NCBI GenBank assembly: GCA_032164245.1
Contig: JAVMKO010000006.1
Span: 4,789,001 to 4,853,000 of the forward strand
Direction: 5' to 3'
DNA length: 64,000 bases
DNA from: Sternotherus odoratus
Taxonomy: Eukaryota > Chordata > Testudines > Kinosternidae
The position numbers and the translations under genes were made by a program. Below the pieces are notes generated by a model. That model was given only the letters and a program-made list of their open reading frames with translations. It ran no database searches and was not told the DNA's origin. This document shows, piece after piece, positions 1 to 10,419 of this stretch; the stretch's first letter is position 1; every line of letters begins with the position of its first letter.

Positions 1-111
1 ATTGTGAAACTCTGACAGGAGCGGCTTGTGACAGTCTTGGAGAGTGAGGTTCATGCATGCAACGAGAAGGAGGCAGCCAAAATATAGGATCTTTTGTTTT
101 TTTAAGTATGA
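1..111. other. Unassigned sequence 5' of a CR1 fragment
   Basis: I recognise nothing here. CR1 similarity starts at about 112, so this is either host DNA or a part of the LINE too decayed to recognise. Confidence 0.4.
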
Positions 112-1308
112 TATACTTGGAGGGGAAGGTGATCAGGAACAGTCCACATGGATTTACCAAGGGCAAGCCATGCCTGACCAACCTGATTGCCTTCTATGAT
201 GAGGTAACTGGCTCTGTGAATATGGGGACAGCGGTGGATGTGACATATCTTGACTTTAGCAAAGCTTTTGATATGGTCTCCCACAGCATTTTTGCCACCA
301 AGTTAAAATAGTATGGATTGGATGAATGGACTATAAAGTGGATAGAAAGCTGGCTAGATCGTTGGGCTCAACATATCGTGATTAATGGCTTGTTGTCTAG
401 CTGGCAGCCGGTATCAAGCGGACTGCCGCAGGGGTCAGTTTTGTTCAAAATATTCAATAATGATCTGGATGATGGGATGGATTGCACCCTCAGCAGGTTC
501 GCAGATGACGCTAAACTGAGGGGCGAGGTAGATAAGCTGAAGGGTAGGAATAGGGTCCAGAGTGACCTAGACAAATTGAAGGATTGGGCCAAAAGAAATC
601 TGATGAGGTTCAACAAGGACAAGTGCAGAGTTCTGCACTTAGGAAGAAAGAATCCCATGCACTGCTACAGGCTGGGGATCGACTGGCTAGGCAGCAGCTC
701 TGCAGAAAAGGAGCTAGGGATTACAGTGGACGAGAAGCTGGATATGAGTCAGTAGTGATTATTCCCCTCTATTCATCTCTGGTGAGGCCACATCTGAAGT
801 ACTGCATCCAGTTTTGGGGCTCTCACTACAGAGAGGATGTGTACAAATTGGAGAGAGTCCAGCAGAGGGCAACAAAAATTATTAGGGAGCTGGGGCACAT
901 GATTTATGAGGAGAGGCTGAGGGAACTGGGCTTGTTTAGTCTGTAGAAGAGAAGAGTGTGTGGGGGGGAATTTGATAGCAGCCTTCAACTACCTGAAAGG
1001 GGGTTCCAAAGAGCATGGAGCTCGGCTATTCTCAGTGGTGGCAGATGATAGAACAAGTGGTCTCAAGTTGCAGAGGGGGAAGTCTAGGTTGGATATTAGG
1101 AAAAACTATTTCACTTGGAGGGTGGTGAAGCACTTGAATGTGTTACCTAGGGAGATGGTGGACTCTATCCTTAGAGGTTTTTAAGGTCAGGCTTGACAAA
1201 GCCCTGGCTGGGATGATTTAGTTGGTGTTGGTCCTGCTTTGAGCAGGGGATTGGACTAGATACCTCCTGAGATCTCTTCCAACCCTGATATTCTATGATT
1301 CTATGATA
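112..1308 (+). mobile_element. CR1 LINE, 5'-truncated (3' half of ORF2 and tail)
   Basis: The translation carries CR1 reverse-transcriptase landmarks: [15 protein letters not shown], then [11 protein letters not shown], then FADD. It closely parallels the longer copy at 17.9-20.8 kb. The frame is broken by a TAG at 309-311, by a deletion near 754 of about 77 nt relative to the other copy, and by later stops. The 3' end has the CR1 signature: GACTAGAT..CCTC, then TTCCAACCCTGATATTCTA and a short ATTCTATG repeat ending near 1308. The 5' truncation is typical of CR1 insertion. It cannot encode a working protein. Confidence 0.93.
115..1184 (+). pseudogene. CR1 ORF2 remnant (reverse transcriptase to C-terminus)
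   Basis: CR1 ORF2 makes an endonuclease/reverse transcriptase that copies LINE RNA at the target site. This copy has only the middle and end of the RT and the C-terminal region. The FADD catalytic box survives near 500. The stop at 309, the junction at about 754 and a stop near 944 split the frame into at least four pieces (57-311, 318-755, 584-946, 960-1184). The pieces align in order with 19500-20680. Confidence 0.9.
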
Positions 1309-2194
1309 CCTTTTAAGGGCTGACACTTTCTCAGACCCTCAAGTTAGGGGCTCTCTCTTCTTGGCAAGCAAATTAAACCAATTTAGACCTCGCGCTCTAT
1401 ATTCAAAGGCAGTACAATAATAAGTTACACTCCCTTACTGGTGTGCAAGTGTGAGGTCTGGTCTAATCACAAGTTGCACCAGTTAACAAAAGATGTGTCA
1501 TTGCCCTGATTTTGGTACACAGGTGTCGTTTCTCTGTGGACACTCATTGGTTTAAACCTGGCTGATACTAGCTTAGCCTGACATTTATAACTCTCATATT
1601 CCATTTGAATACCCTCCAATATCCTCCAGTGCCCTCAGCAGCAACATCACTGGCAAGTGATCTCAGGGAATTAGTCAGTATTTACAATTCATCGTTCCCA
1701 GAAGCACAATTTTTGAAGTCCATGTTTTTCGGAAGGGCAGCAACCTCATGGCATAAATACCAAACACCTGCCCCATCCTCCTCCTCCCAGGCATTGGCCA
1801 TGCAAAGAAGGTAGATTACATAGGACTACAGATGGTGGAAATTTCTGCCTGCAGCACTTATTGTTTATCCTAACCATGCTGAAAGTGATTAATGAAACAA
1901 GCCTGCTGCTTGCAATATATTCCTTTCTCAGCAGACATATGATCAGAAGATTGAGTTCTACGAGTTGGTTGTAAACCTCTCAGGTCAAAATGAAACATAC
2001 TGAAATATTAATAAATATATTTACTCTTCTCTTTAAGAATTCAATACTATAAATAGGCCCAGCTAAAGATCACCCACAACACCACTCCCTGTCTATATTT
2101 AAACTAATTATTTGTATCTTTTAACTGCTTTCCAAGTTTATAGAAAGAGGCAAGTCAAAAGTTCTCCTCTCTGAGTTTTTAGTTTATTAATGAA
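1309..2194. other. Unassigned non-coding sequence
   Basis: AT-rich DNA with no long frame and no element I can name. The longest frame, 1605-1814, looks like chance. Confidence 0.4.
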
Positions 2195-2428
2195 AGTGCC
2201 AAGAGAAGAATCAGAAATATTTATTTGAATGATTCAGCTCCCGTGTTTACACAGCACAGTTACAAAAATCATACAGATCAGCAAATCAACCTTCTTAGCG
2301 GGAACGTGCAACACACACACAACAATAACTGGGCGATTTGCTGATCTGCATGATATTTAAATGACTGCGCTATATAAATATGGGAGTTGAATCACCAAAA
2401 TAAATATCTGACATTCTTCTGTTGGTAC
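2195..2428. repeat. Imperfect palindrome of about 235 bp (old fold-back element)
   Basis: The left arm (about 2195-2287) and right arm (about 2334-2428) are inverted copies with a short loop at 2288-2333. The best-conserved block is ATACAGATCAGCAAATC at 2271-2287 against GATTTGCTGATCTGCAT at 2335-2351. Outer blocks such as GATTCAGCTCCCGTGTTTAC against GTAAATATGGGAGTTGAATC-like sequence also pair, with substitutions. This could be an old palindromic MITE, or one of the conserved hairpin repeat families seen across vertebrates. I cannot name the family. Confidence 0.7.
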
Positions 2429-3137
2429 TGCCATAGGCCTGCATGGACACATAATTCTAGAGAAACTGTCACGATAACAACCAGCCACTCAACAGCAGAA
2501 AAAGAAAACCTACTTGCATTGACCAATTGGACCAAATTGTCACATAGAGGTGTCTAAACAACACCTGAAACATTTACATGCACTGCTGCACAGTCCCTTA
2601 GTTGCACACATGAACAGGCCTGTATCCATTTGTACAAGCACCTCTGGCATGGGGCAAACTTAGCGGAAAGAGTTTAGGTACTTGTTTTAGAACATGTGGC
2701 TCACCAGTTGATCTTGCCACGTCTTTATTCATGCTCTTCCTCATGCCTAGAATATCCTGCTAATCCCCTTTGCAACCTTGCTGTCCTTCATCACACCTCT
2801 CACATCTTCCAGATGGCCTCCAGGCCCTGATCCCCACTCCCTCCGACACACGCAGATACTACTTCCTTGTCCACTCCATGGCGTCTTGTTCCCCAAGTTT
2901 ACCCTAGGCCACAGTTTTTGCAATGAGCTCTTTATGGGCAGATCTGGGAGCCAAGCAAATCCTTCGCGGGCTTCCCATTGCCATGCAACAGGAGATAAAA
3001 CAGGTGTAAACGCTAACAAAAAACTGCACCCTCAACAAGGCAGATGATGTATCTGTAAACAGAGTGGCTTGAAAAGGTTTCAAAGTCATTTTTAGAAGGA
3101 AGCAAATATTTCACAATAATTTCAACAAATGGAAACT
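2429..3137. other. Unassigned non-coding sequence
   Basis: No recognisable element. The overlapping short frames on both strands at 2747-3089 do not resemble known proteins. Confidence 0.4.
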
Positions 3138-3395
3138 CAGACCAGGTCTGCACTAGAAACTTCTCCTACTACAACAATGTTGGGTAGAGCAGTGATTTTA
3201 CGACACTTTTATACCGGTGAAAGCCCTACTGTCGGTACAGATATACTGGTATAAAAGAGCTTTTGTCAGTATAGCTTATTTCACTTGGGGAACCCATATA
3301 AGCTAGGCCAGCCAAAGCATTCTTTTCCAGTATCAGCGGCATCTGCACTAGGCGGGTTTGCCAATAGAGCTAGCAGTTGTAGTGTAGATTAGGCC
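3138..3395. mobile_element. Harbinger-like MITE, decayed
   Basis: The ends are degenerate inverted repeats: ACCAGGTCTGCACTAG on the left and TAGTGTAGATTAGGCCT on the right. This matches the GGCCTGGTCTACACT-type ends of several other elements in the window. The interior has paired ATACCGGTG / ATACTGGTATAAAAG motifs. No coding capacity. The target duplication is not clear. Confidence 0.65.
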
Positions 3396-4609
3396 TAACG
3401 TTTCCATTTCACTTCAAATATAACTTGTTTTCATTTGGCGTCATCGCCGCAAAAAGATTTCCAACAAAAGGAAAAGATTTCATTTGAAGATTTACATAGG
3501 AAACACGAACCATTTTCCAACCAATCTTCACTTTTTTTAAAACTCCCGTTTTTTAAATTAGGCTGAAATTCTGACAATCACATGAGTCCAGTAGCTGGAG
3601 CTTTACAACATCAACGATCAACGATACAACATCAACGATCACAAAGTTGCAACAAGCATCACAAGAGGTGGGAACTCTCTGCAAGCAGGATTTGGTGTGG
3701 ACTTACTTTCTTCACCTTCAAAACGGGCGTGTTTGCAGAAACTATGCCTCTGACTAGTGTACTGAACAAGAACTCAATTTATGTTGTAAGGAAGACTTAG
3801 TATTCTAGGCTGCATGAGCCCTTGACTTGGCAAGTTTTCCTCTCGGCCTGATGAACACCTGCCAGGTTAAAAAAAATTCCACTGTTTTACTGTAGTTCTG
3901 ATTTTTAAATAGGTCCATTAAAAATGCAATATTCTGACTCACCATATCCGTGCAGCCAATAAAACTGGGCCTCCTCACTAATGGGTTTTTCCACCACCAT
4001 CCTAGAAAGTTTGGCAGCAAGTTTCGTCATTGTAGTCATCACAGAAACAATCTATACAGTGCCTTCAAATTGCTTCTCCTCAATAAACTGTGAACCAATA
4101 AAGTGGCAACATTTGGACAAGGTTATATTTCAAATGCTTCCATTTGGCAGGCACTCCGTACAAACCAGATGGATAAATACTGGTACAGGATGCTTAACAC
4201 AGACTTTTTATAAGTACCTATACTTTGCATGCTGATGATGTTTAAGTTGGATTACTGTACACGTCCTTTAATATTTGATAGGGAGACTAGTGATTGCTGT
4301 CGGCTCTCTCAAGCCCAGGCTAGAACGCAAATTACTACTATGCCACCAGCGCCTTGAACTTCACTGAACATCCTAGCAAAGCAGATTAAAAGATATTAAA
4401 TCTGTAAATGGCTCATCCTACTTCTGCTTTGCAAAATCTTATAGGGGGGATTTATCCACTCCTATTCCCCTCTGCACAGTTTTAGTAAATCACAGGTGAA
4501 CCAATGAGGAAGTTCAACTTCCGCACGTCATGTACGTTGGATAACTCTACAACCACTGCTTGGTCCATGCTCCTAACTATTGCTGCACAAAAAACAATTT
4601 CACTTCTCC
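3396..4609. other. Unassigned non-coding sequence
   Basis: AT-rich, with no named element. A short direct repeat of ACAACATCAACGATC occurs at about 3606-3641. No frame here looks like a gene. Confidence 0.4.
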
Positions 4610-5013
4610 TGGGAAACATTTTGAGATTTCAAAAAAAAATAAAAAAATCCATCCCCAATGAGGATCAGAAAAAAAAACCACCACCAAAATTTCAAAAATG
4701 TTCCGAAACCAGAAAAGACTAAAAAAACGAAAATAAGTTCATGTCCATCAAAACACATCGTTTAGTTAATTTCATAACTGTTCATTTTGATTTCAACCTT
4801 TTTTTAAATTGACTTCCATTTCTAAACAAAAAGTCATTTCTAGCCAAAAAAAAAGTTATTGACAGCTCGATAATTTTGAAACACTTTTTCAAATTTTTTT
4901 TTCCAAATGGGAAATTTGTCAAAACTGTCCCTTTCCTGTGAAAAAATTCAGTTTTGACAAATCAGGATTTTTCTAGAGAAAAATGGTTTGTTAAAAATTC
5001 CTGACTAGCTCTA
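4610..5013. mobile_element. AT-rich MITE-like repeat (TTTTGAAA / GACxAGCTCT end)
   Basis: Dense A/T runs with TTTTGA and TTTCAAA blocks end in AAATTCCTGACTAGCTCTAC near 4995-5013. The same AAAATTxCTGACCAxxTCT end and AT-rich body recur near 22.1, 33.6-33.95 and 49.0 kb, so this is a dispersed family. The left boundary is approximate. Confidence 0.5.
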
Positions 5014-5291
5014 CCCCTGTCCTGAAGCTGGAATATGGACCATTAGCCTTGACCACTCACCAATACTCGGGCTTATGGCAACTGGATCCACATGAACTCT
5101 TCCCCCACAAACCTTCCACTGTATGGGCTTCTGTAGAGCCCATCAGCACTGAGCCCACCAAATGCAGAACTCCCCTGCAAGCCACCTCCACAACCAGCTA
5201 CCTCACCTGCAGAGCCAAGGTGGTTCTCCAGTGCTGGGAGGCAGGAGAGACTTCCATGCTGGCTCTTCTTCTACGTTTATATGTTAAGACG
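5014..5291. other. Unassigned sequence
   Basis: Nothing recognised. The short frame at 5049-5339 has no similarity I know and runs into a MIR. Confidence 0.35.
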
Positions 5292-5492
5292 CTGGCCAGG
5301 GACCCAGGAGGTTTGGATTCCGTCGCCAGCTCTGTCTGAATGCACGTGTGATTTGGGAGAAGTCAGCTGTGACTCGATTTCTCATCTGGGAAAAAGAGGT
5401 TGTTCTTCCCGGGTCTGTCTTGTGTATTTAGACTGCAAACTCTTTCAGATAGGGACTGTCTCTTACTGTATGTTTTATATGTTTACTAGGCC
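5292..5492 (+). repeat. MIR SINE fragment
   Basis: The order matches MIR: a degenerate promoter end, then GATTCCGTCGCCAGCTCTG, GTGTGATTTGGGAGAAGTCA, TTTCTCATCTGGGAAAA, and the 3' part GACTGCAAACTCTTTCAGAT with AGGGACTGTCTCTTACTGT. It is old and diverged. Confidence 0.75.
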
Positions 5493-5496
5493 AATG

Positions 5497-5748
5497 GAAA
5501 CAGCTCGCCCCCCCCCCCTCGCCCAGCTCCTTCCCCCCCCCCCACTCAGCTCCATCCCCCCCCACAACCCCCCCTCACTGAGCTCCCCCCCGACCCCCCC
5601 TCGCTCAGCTCCCTCCCCCCCACGACACCCCCTCACTCAGCTCCCTCCCCCCCACGACCCCCCCTTCGCTCAGCTCCCCCCCCCCACGATCCCCCCTCGC
5701 TCAGCTCCCTCCCCCCCTACAACGCCCCCTCGCTCAGCTCCCTCCAAC
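5497..5748. repeat. C-rich minisatellite
   Basis: At least six imperfect copies of a unit of about 35-40 bp, each containing CTCAGCTCC followed by a long C run and ACGACCCCC. Unit length varies because the C runs vary. The proline-rich frame read through it (5281-5757) is an artefact of the repeat. Confidence 0.88.
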
Positions 5749-5827
5749 GATGTCTAACTTTATATGTATAACTGCTCCTTGGTGCTCTAGCTCCATGTGA
5801 GTGAGGATCCCTCAGGCGGGCATGCGT

Positions 5828-5868
5828 GGCGGCCATTTTGTGCCTCTGAACTACAACCCCCAGCATGC
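5828..5868. promoter_or_regulatory. YY1-like and ZNF143-like motif pair
   Basis: GGCGGCCATTTTG at 5828-5840 resembles a YY1 site (reverse of CAAAATGGCNGC, one base off the usual GGC). ACTACAACCCCCAGCATGC at 5850-5868 is one base from the classic ZNF143/STAF element ACTACAATTCCCAGCATGC family. The two are 9 bp apart in a short GC-richer patch. In known genomes such pairs mark TATA-less, often bidirectional promoters. There is no clear gene on either side, so this may be an orphan or transposon-borne promoter. Confidence 0.5.
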
Positions 5869-6456
5869 CGTTCGTCCGGGCTGTCTCTACAGCACATGAC
5901 GGCTTCACACACACTTCTCTAGCCGATTATTATATAGGATACCACATCTAACATGATGGGCCTTGATCTTCATAGGGGGTTCTAGGAACTACCAGTCAGT
6001 GTGAGATAAACCATCCTGTACCAGTGGCCATCTTGAACTAACTCCTGCCAATACCAGAGGATCCACCTTTCCTTTTAAAGACACAATGCACAGAAAAACT
6101 AATAGCTACACATTGTAGATACGTACATCACAGTCACGTCACCTGCATATCAGTCACCACTCTTTTGGGATGGACACTACAAATTGAACACAGAATTTCC
6201 ACCAAAATGAACCAGTTGTTCAGGAAAAAGAAATACATCATCAGCCTCTGTAGGTCAGGTCCTGCCCCACTATATACTCTGCAGTTTTGCTCGCAGAAAT
6301 GCAACCAAGAGCCTCTAGGGTCGGCTTTATGCCCCTCTCCAGCATATGCTCTGTTGCCTGTAAAGTGTAAAGTGTACTGTAAAGTGTAAAGTCCAATGCA
6401 ATTTTAGGCTGGTTAACCCACAAACATGCAGGCACCTTGGTGAAATCGTATGACAA
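5869..6456. other. Unassigned sequence
   Basis: No element named. A small tandem GTAAAGTGTAAAGT motif occurs at about 6360-6390. Confidence 0.4.
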
Positions 6457-6749
6457 GGGCTATGTCTACACTGGGGGGGGGGGGTCAACCTAAGATACGC
6501 AACTTTAGCTACACAAATAGCTGAAGTGGACGCATCTTAAGTTGACTTACCTGGGTATCCTCACGGCGCTGAGTCAACCACTGCCATTCCCCTATCGACT
6601 TTGCTTCTGCCTCTTGCAGCAATGGAGTTCCAGAGTCGCGGGGGACAGCGCTCAGGGATTGATTTATCTCATCTACACTAGACGCGATAAATCAATCCCC
6701 GATAGATCGATCACTACCTGCTGATCTGGCGGGTAGTGTAGAGTTAGCC
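6457..6749. mobile_element. PIF/Harbinger-type MITE
   Basis: Ends are GGGCTATGTCTACACTGGG and GGTAGTGTAGAGTTAGCC, inverted relative to each other. The interior has the family core: ACTTTAGCTAC, GTTGACTTACC, CAGAGTCGCGGGGGACAGC, and GATTGATTTATC followed by CGCGATAAATCAATC. No coding capacity. The flanking triplets (CAA/AAG) no longer form a clean duplication. Confidence 0.8.
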
Positions 6750-7298
6750 AAGGAGTACAGAGAGTGGCTTCCATGGAAAAACAAAAATATCTGTTAGCAA
6801 AAGAAACGAAAAGAAATGGAACATAGGAGACAGTGCTCTCTGCACGCAAACTGCAAACAAAACTAAAACAGAGCCACAGAAAAACAAATTATGCTATTAT
6901 CAGATCTAGGGGTATTGTTATTATTAGCATTCAAGCCCAAAACATGAAACTGCATAATTGGCTTCACTGTATTGCCTCTGATAACAGTTCCTCCGCAATG
7001 TAGTTCTATTGTGCCAACAACAGAACACCAAACGAGGCTTTCCAAATTATCTGATCATTTGGTAATCTGTGTCGAAGCATAAAATCAAAATATGAAAAGG
7101 AAAGACTTTTCCCTTCCCTTGTCTCATCCCAAGTCTCACACCAATGGCTTGGAAGTGTGATGCTAAAATAAATCTAAAAGGCACAACCACGTCCCAGCAT
7201 GTCTTCTCTCAGAAATGTAATCTTACAACATCCAGACTGTGGAGTTCTACATTGGAAGAGAATCCATTGTTTCCCTTCGTTACCACACTATCGTCTTA
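6750..7298. other. Unassigned spacer ending in TTA
   Basis: No recognised element. TTA at 7296-7298 is the left target duplication of the next element. Confidence 0.4.
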
Positions 7299-7560
7299 GG
7301 GTACGTCTATACGACCCGCTGGATTGGCAGGTAGTGTTAGATGTATCAGGGATCAATTTATCGTGTCTCATCTAGACGTGATAAATCGATCCCCGAATGC
7401 ACTCCACGTCGACTCTGGAACTCCTTCTCAGCAAGAGGAGGAAGCGAAGTCGATGGGGGAGCGGCCGCGGTCGACTCACCGCCGTGGGGACGGCCAATTT
7501 GCGTAGCTGAAGTTGCGCATCTTGGGTCAACCCCCAACGCCACCCAGTGTAGCACAGCCC
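7299..7560. mobile_element. PIF/Harbinger-type MITE with TTA duplication
   Basis: This 262-bp element begins GGGTACGTCTATACGAC and ends CAGTGTAGCACAGCCC. It is flanked by TTA at 7296-7298 and 7561-7563, the target duplication typical of PIF/Harbinger transposases. The interior carries GTCGACTCTGGAACTCC, GGTCGACTCACCGCCGTG and ATAAATCGATCCCC, as in its relatives. It has no transposase, so it would have been moved by one encoded elsewhere. Confidence 0.88.
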
Positions 7561-7563
7561 TTA

Positions 7564-7659
7564 GCAATAGCTGAAGGGTTATGCAGTGGGCCTTGACAAA
7601 TTCCTTGTTGTCAGAGATTTAAACACAGCTGCCTCACACACACCATAGGAAGTAAATTA
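7564..7659. other. Spacer between two Harbinger-type MITEs
   Basis: Unique-looking sequence. TTA at 7657-7659 starts the next target duplication. Confidence 0.5.
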
Positions 7660-8673
7660 GGGTCTGTCTTCACTACAGCAGTAGGTCGATTTCCCTTAAG
7701 TCGATTTTCTAAAGTAGGCTTTATAAAGTTGACTTAGTGCGTCCCCACAAAGCACAGCAGGTCGACAGTGTCTGTCCTAGAACTTTTGCAGGGGTCGACA
7801 TAGCGAGCATTGCACTGTGGGTAGGTATCCCACAGTGCCGGGAGTCCCCAGCAGGCACCACCTTTCGGGGCAGCCAGGCACGCTCCCCAAGGGACCAGCC
7901 CCCCGCCCGAGCAGCTCCGTGGCTCCCTTGCCCACCCGAGCAGCCCCCTGCCCGCCCGCCTGAGCAGCTCCATGGACCCCCGTGCCCGCCCGAGCAGCTC
8001 CGCGGACCCCCCCGCCACCCGAGCAGCCCCGCGCCGGCTCCCCCCGCCCGAGCAGCTCCGCAGACCCCCCGCCCGCCTGAGCAGCTCCGCGCCGGCTGGG
8101 ATAAAACATGATCAGACTTTAACAACAGCAGCAGCAGTAACAGCTCCAGCCCATCACATTAATTTCTTCTCTTTTCCCCAAGAAGACAGTTACCATCCTA
8201 GATACTATCTAAGAGACTGTCAAACAAGTGGGGTTTTTTTTCCCTTCTAAAAACTTTTCCCCCGAGGGGGAGGGAGGGAGACGGCACGGAGCTGCTCGGG
8301 CGGGCGGGGAGAGCTGGCGCGGGGCTGCTCAGGCGGGGGGGGGGTCCGCGGAGCTGCTCGGGCGGGGGGAGCTGGCGCGGGGCTGCTCGGGTGGGCGGGG
8401 GGGTCTGGCGCGGGGCTGCTCGGGCGGGGGGAGCCAGCGCGGAGCTGCTCGGGCAGGCACGGGGGTCGGAGGCTTAAAGTCACATGCATCCTCACTAGCT
8501 CACAATCGACCCAGAGGTCGATTTCAGCTACTCCTCTCATTAGGGAGGAGTACAGAAGTCGATTTTAAGGTCTCTTTAAATCGACTTTAAGGGCATGCAT
8601 GTGGGGACGGGTACAGGCTTAAATCGACTTTAGCTTGCTAAAGTCGACATTAAGCCCTAGTGGGGACCAGGCC
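7660..8673. mobile_element. Long Harbinger-type element with inverted GC-rich minisatellite arms
   Basis: The ends GGGTCTGTCTTCACTAC and TAGTGGGGACCAGGCC are flanked by TTA at 7657-7659 and 8674-8676. At about 1.01 kb it is several times longer than its relatives. Subterminal sequence is rich in GTCGATTT/AAATCGACTTTAA blocks. The middle holds CCCGAGCAGCTCCG-type units (about 7866-8102) and the same units inverted, CGGAGCTGCTCGGG (about 8280-8470), around an AT-richer core. A hairpin CACTGTGGG..CCCACAGTG lies at about 7813-7837. The arginine-, proline- and alanine-rich frames here are repeat artefacts. Confidence 0.85.
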
Positions 8674-8676
8674 TTA

Positions 8677-9386
8677 GAGCAATGGAGCTGTGGGAAAAGA
8701 GAAGGAACAGTGCAAATCAAGCAGCTCTCTCTTTCAGCATTTTGGCTATTCCACGGTTATAGGTGTGTGTGTGTCACAAGGACCTGATCCAAAACCCACT
8801 GAAGTCAATGGGAGTCTTTCCATAGACGTCAAATGAGCATTAAATGCCTTACAATCTTTGTGCCCGTTTTAAAGCAAAACTCAATGGAAGCAGCAGTGAT
8901 ATAATCTGCTGTGTCCCCCTGTTGTGACATGCACCAGACCATTTAGTTTAATAAATGATGCAATTATAATTATACATATTAAACATGACTGTCTGGTTTA
9001 CAGCAAACTCCAAAACACCATGTTCTGGAAAAGCTGTTCTGTCAGTTTAGGCTGATCCTGACGAATTAACTAGACACGCTGATTACTTCTAACGAGAACC
9101 ACTGGCTTGCCACGTCCAAATGTCCATCTCGGTTAATTCAGTCCATTTGTGGAATGTGTGCTTGGATTGTCGTGCAGCCTTAATGCTGGAAAATAAAAGG
9201 GGATTCTCTAAAGGGAAGTCACAGAGCAAAGTACACAGCTGCTTACTGAAGCAAACATACGCTCGTAAACTAGATTACTAATGAGGAGTACTGGAAAGTC
9301 CCCTAGTCGAGTTCAACTATCACACCACTTGATTTTCATTAGCTTACGAACCAGTGAGGGATACGAATCCTTACTCTTTGGGAGTA
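8677..9386. other. Unassigned spacer
   Basis: No element named apart from a short GATCC..CCCACTGAAGTCAATGGG motif at about 8783-8815 that recurs elsewhere in the window. TA at 9385-9386 starts the next element's duplication. Confidence 0.4.
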
Positions 9387-9682
9387 CAGTAGACTCTCGA
9401 TTATCCAGAATTGGGTTAACCAGGATGTGGATTAACCAGGATGTCAAAAAAAATACGCGCAACTCGCAGGGCCGGCTCTGGCTTTGTTGCCGCCCCAAGC
9501 ACACACACAAAAAAAACCCTACCAAGGCGCAGGGCAGCCAGTGAACCAACACCCCCGCCCCCCGGTGCAGGGTGGTTGGTGAACCGACCCCCTCCCCTTC
9601 CCATATTTCCTATGGATGGTGATTATCCAGGATTTTATTAACCAGGATTAATTTTTTTCCTATCATCCTGGATAATCTACTG
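9387..9682. mobile_element. Tigger/pogo-type MITE with an internal hAT-like fragment
   Basis: It begins CAGTAGACTCTCGATTATCC and ends GGATAATCTACTG, flanked by TA at 9385-9386 and 9683-9684, as for the Tc1/mariner-pogo superfamily. ATTAACCAGGAT repeats near both ends. In the middle, CAGGGCCGGCTCTGGC from about 9468 matches the TIR of the hAT MITEs at 29.4 and 47.6 kb. No closing hAT TIR is visible. Confidence 0.85.
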
Positions 9683-9684
9683 TA

Positions 9685-10419
9685 TACTTTGGCCTCTGTA
9701 AATGAAAAATACATTAGAATGGGCTAGGTCTCCCATTCGTAATCCTATCACCACATGCACGGTAACTTTGGCAGGGGGGGGGCGTGGGGGTTTGGTGAAT
9801 TATATGGGATTTTCTTTTTTAAACAGCAAAATCCCCAAATGCAAATGAACTGATTCCCTCCAATAAAAGGTGAGGAAAAAAGCATTTGCAACGTCCACTT
9901 TGTGATTTCTTCACTTTGTTCAGTGGAGCAACCTTGTTCTCACAAATCAGAAGAGTCTGCCTAGCTAGCAAAAGCTCACGTATTTCAAGAGGGGCACTCT
10001 TGGTCATGGGGAGTTCCTCCCTTAAGTGTATGAATGGTTTGGGCCTGTAAAGATATGCCCCATGGCTACACTTCATGCACATGTTTCTGTAACAAGCTTT
10101 TCTCCACAAGTTAATGAGGGAGGTAAGCAGTTCTGAAGGCATGTCTATTTCTGGTAGGGAGAACATCAGTGTTTGTGTGAAAGAGAGAAAGCAAGACCAT
10201 TTTAAATTTGTATTTACTACTGTTGTCGGGTTTCATAATTTAAGTAAAATAACCATTATCTGATTTTAGCAGATTAACAGTTAGAGATAGTCAAATTATC
10301 CATTCAGAGTAAATTACCTGACTAATTCACATTTTTTTCCTCATCACAAATCCAGTATAAGCAGATTGACTCTTTATAAACTGTTCAGTTTATGGGCTTG
10401 ATAGAAAACCTTTTGAAGG
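9685..10419. other. Unassigned spacer with a 115-codon minus-strand frame
   Basis: Minus-strand frame 9819-10166 is open for 115 codons and rich in basic and cysteine residues. I recognise no domain and see no splice or start context that supports it. It may be a relic of an unknown repeat. Confidence 0.3.

Noticed and set aside
5281..5757. 158-codon proline-rich frame
   Set aside because: It runs from a MIR through C-run repeats; the proline runs are caused by the C tracts.
7721..8590. Overlapping Arg/Ala/Gly-rich frames
   Set aside because: Repeat artefacts of inverted GC-rich arms inside a Harbinger-type element.
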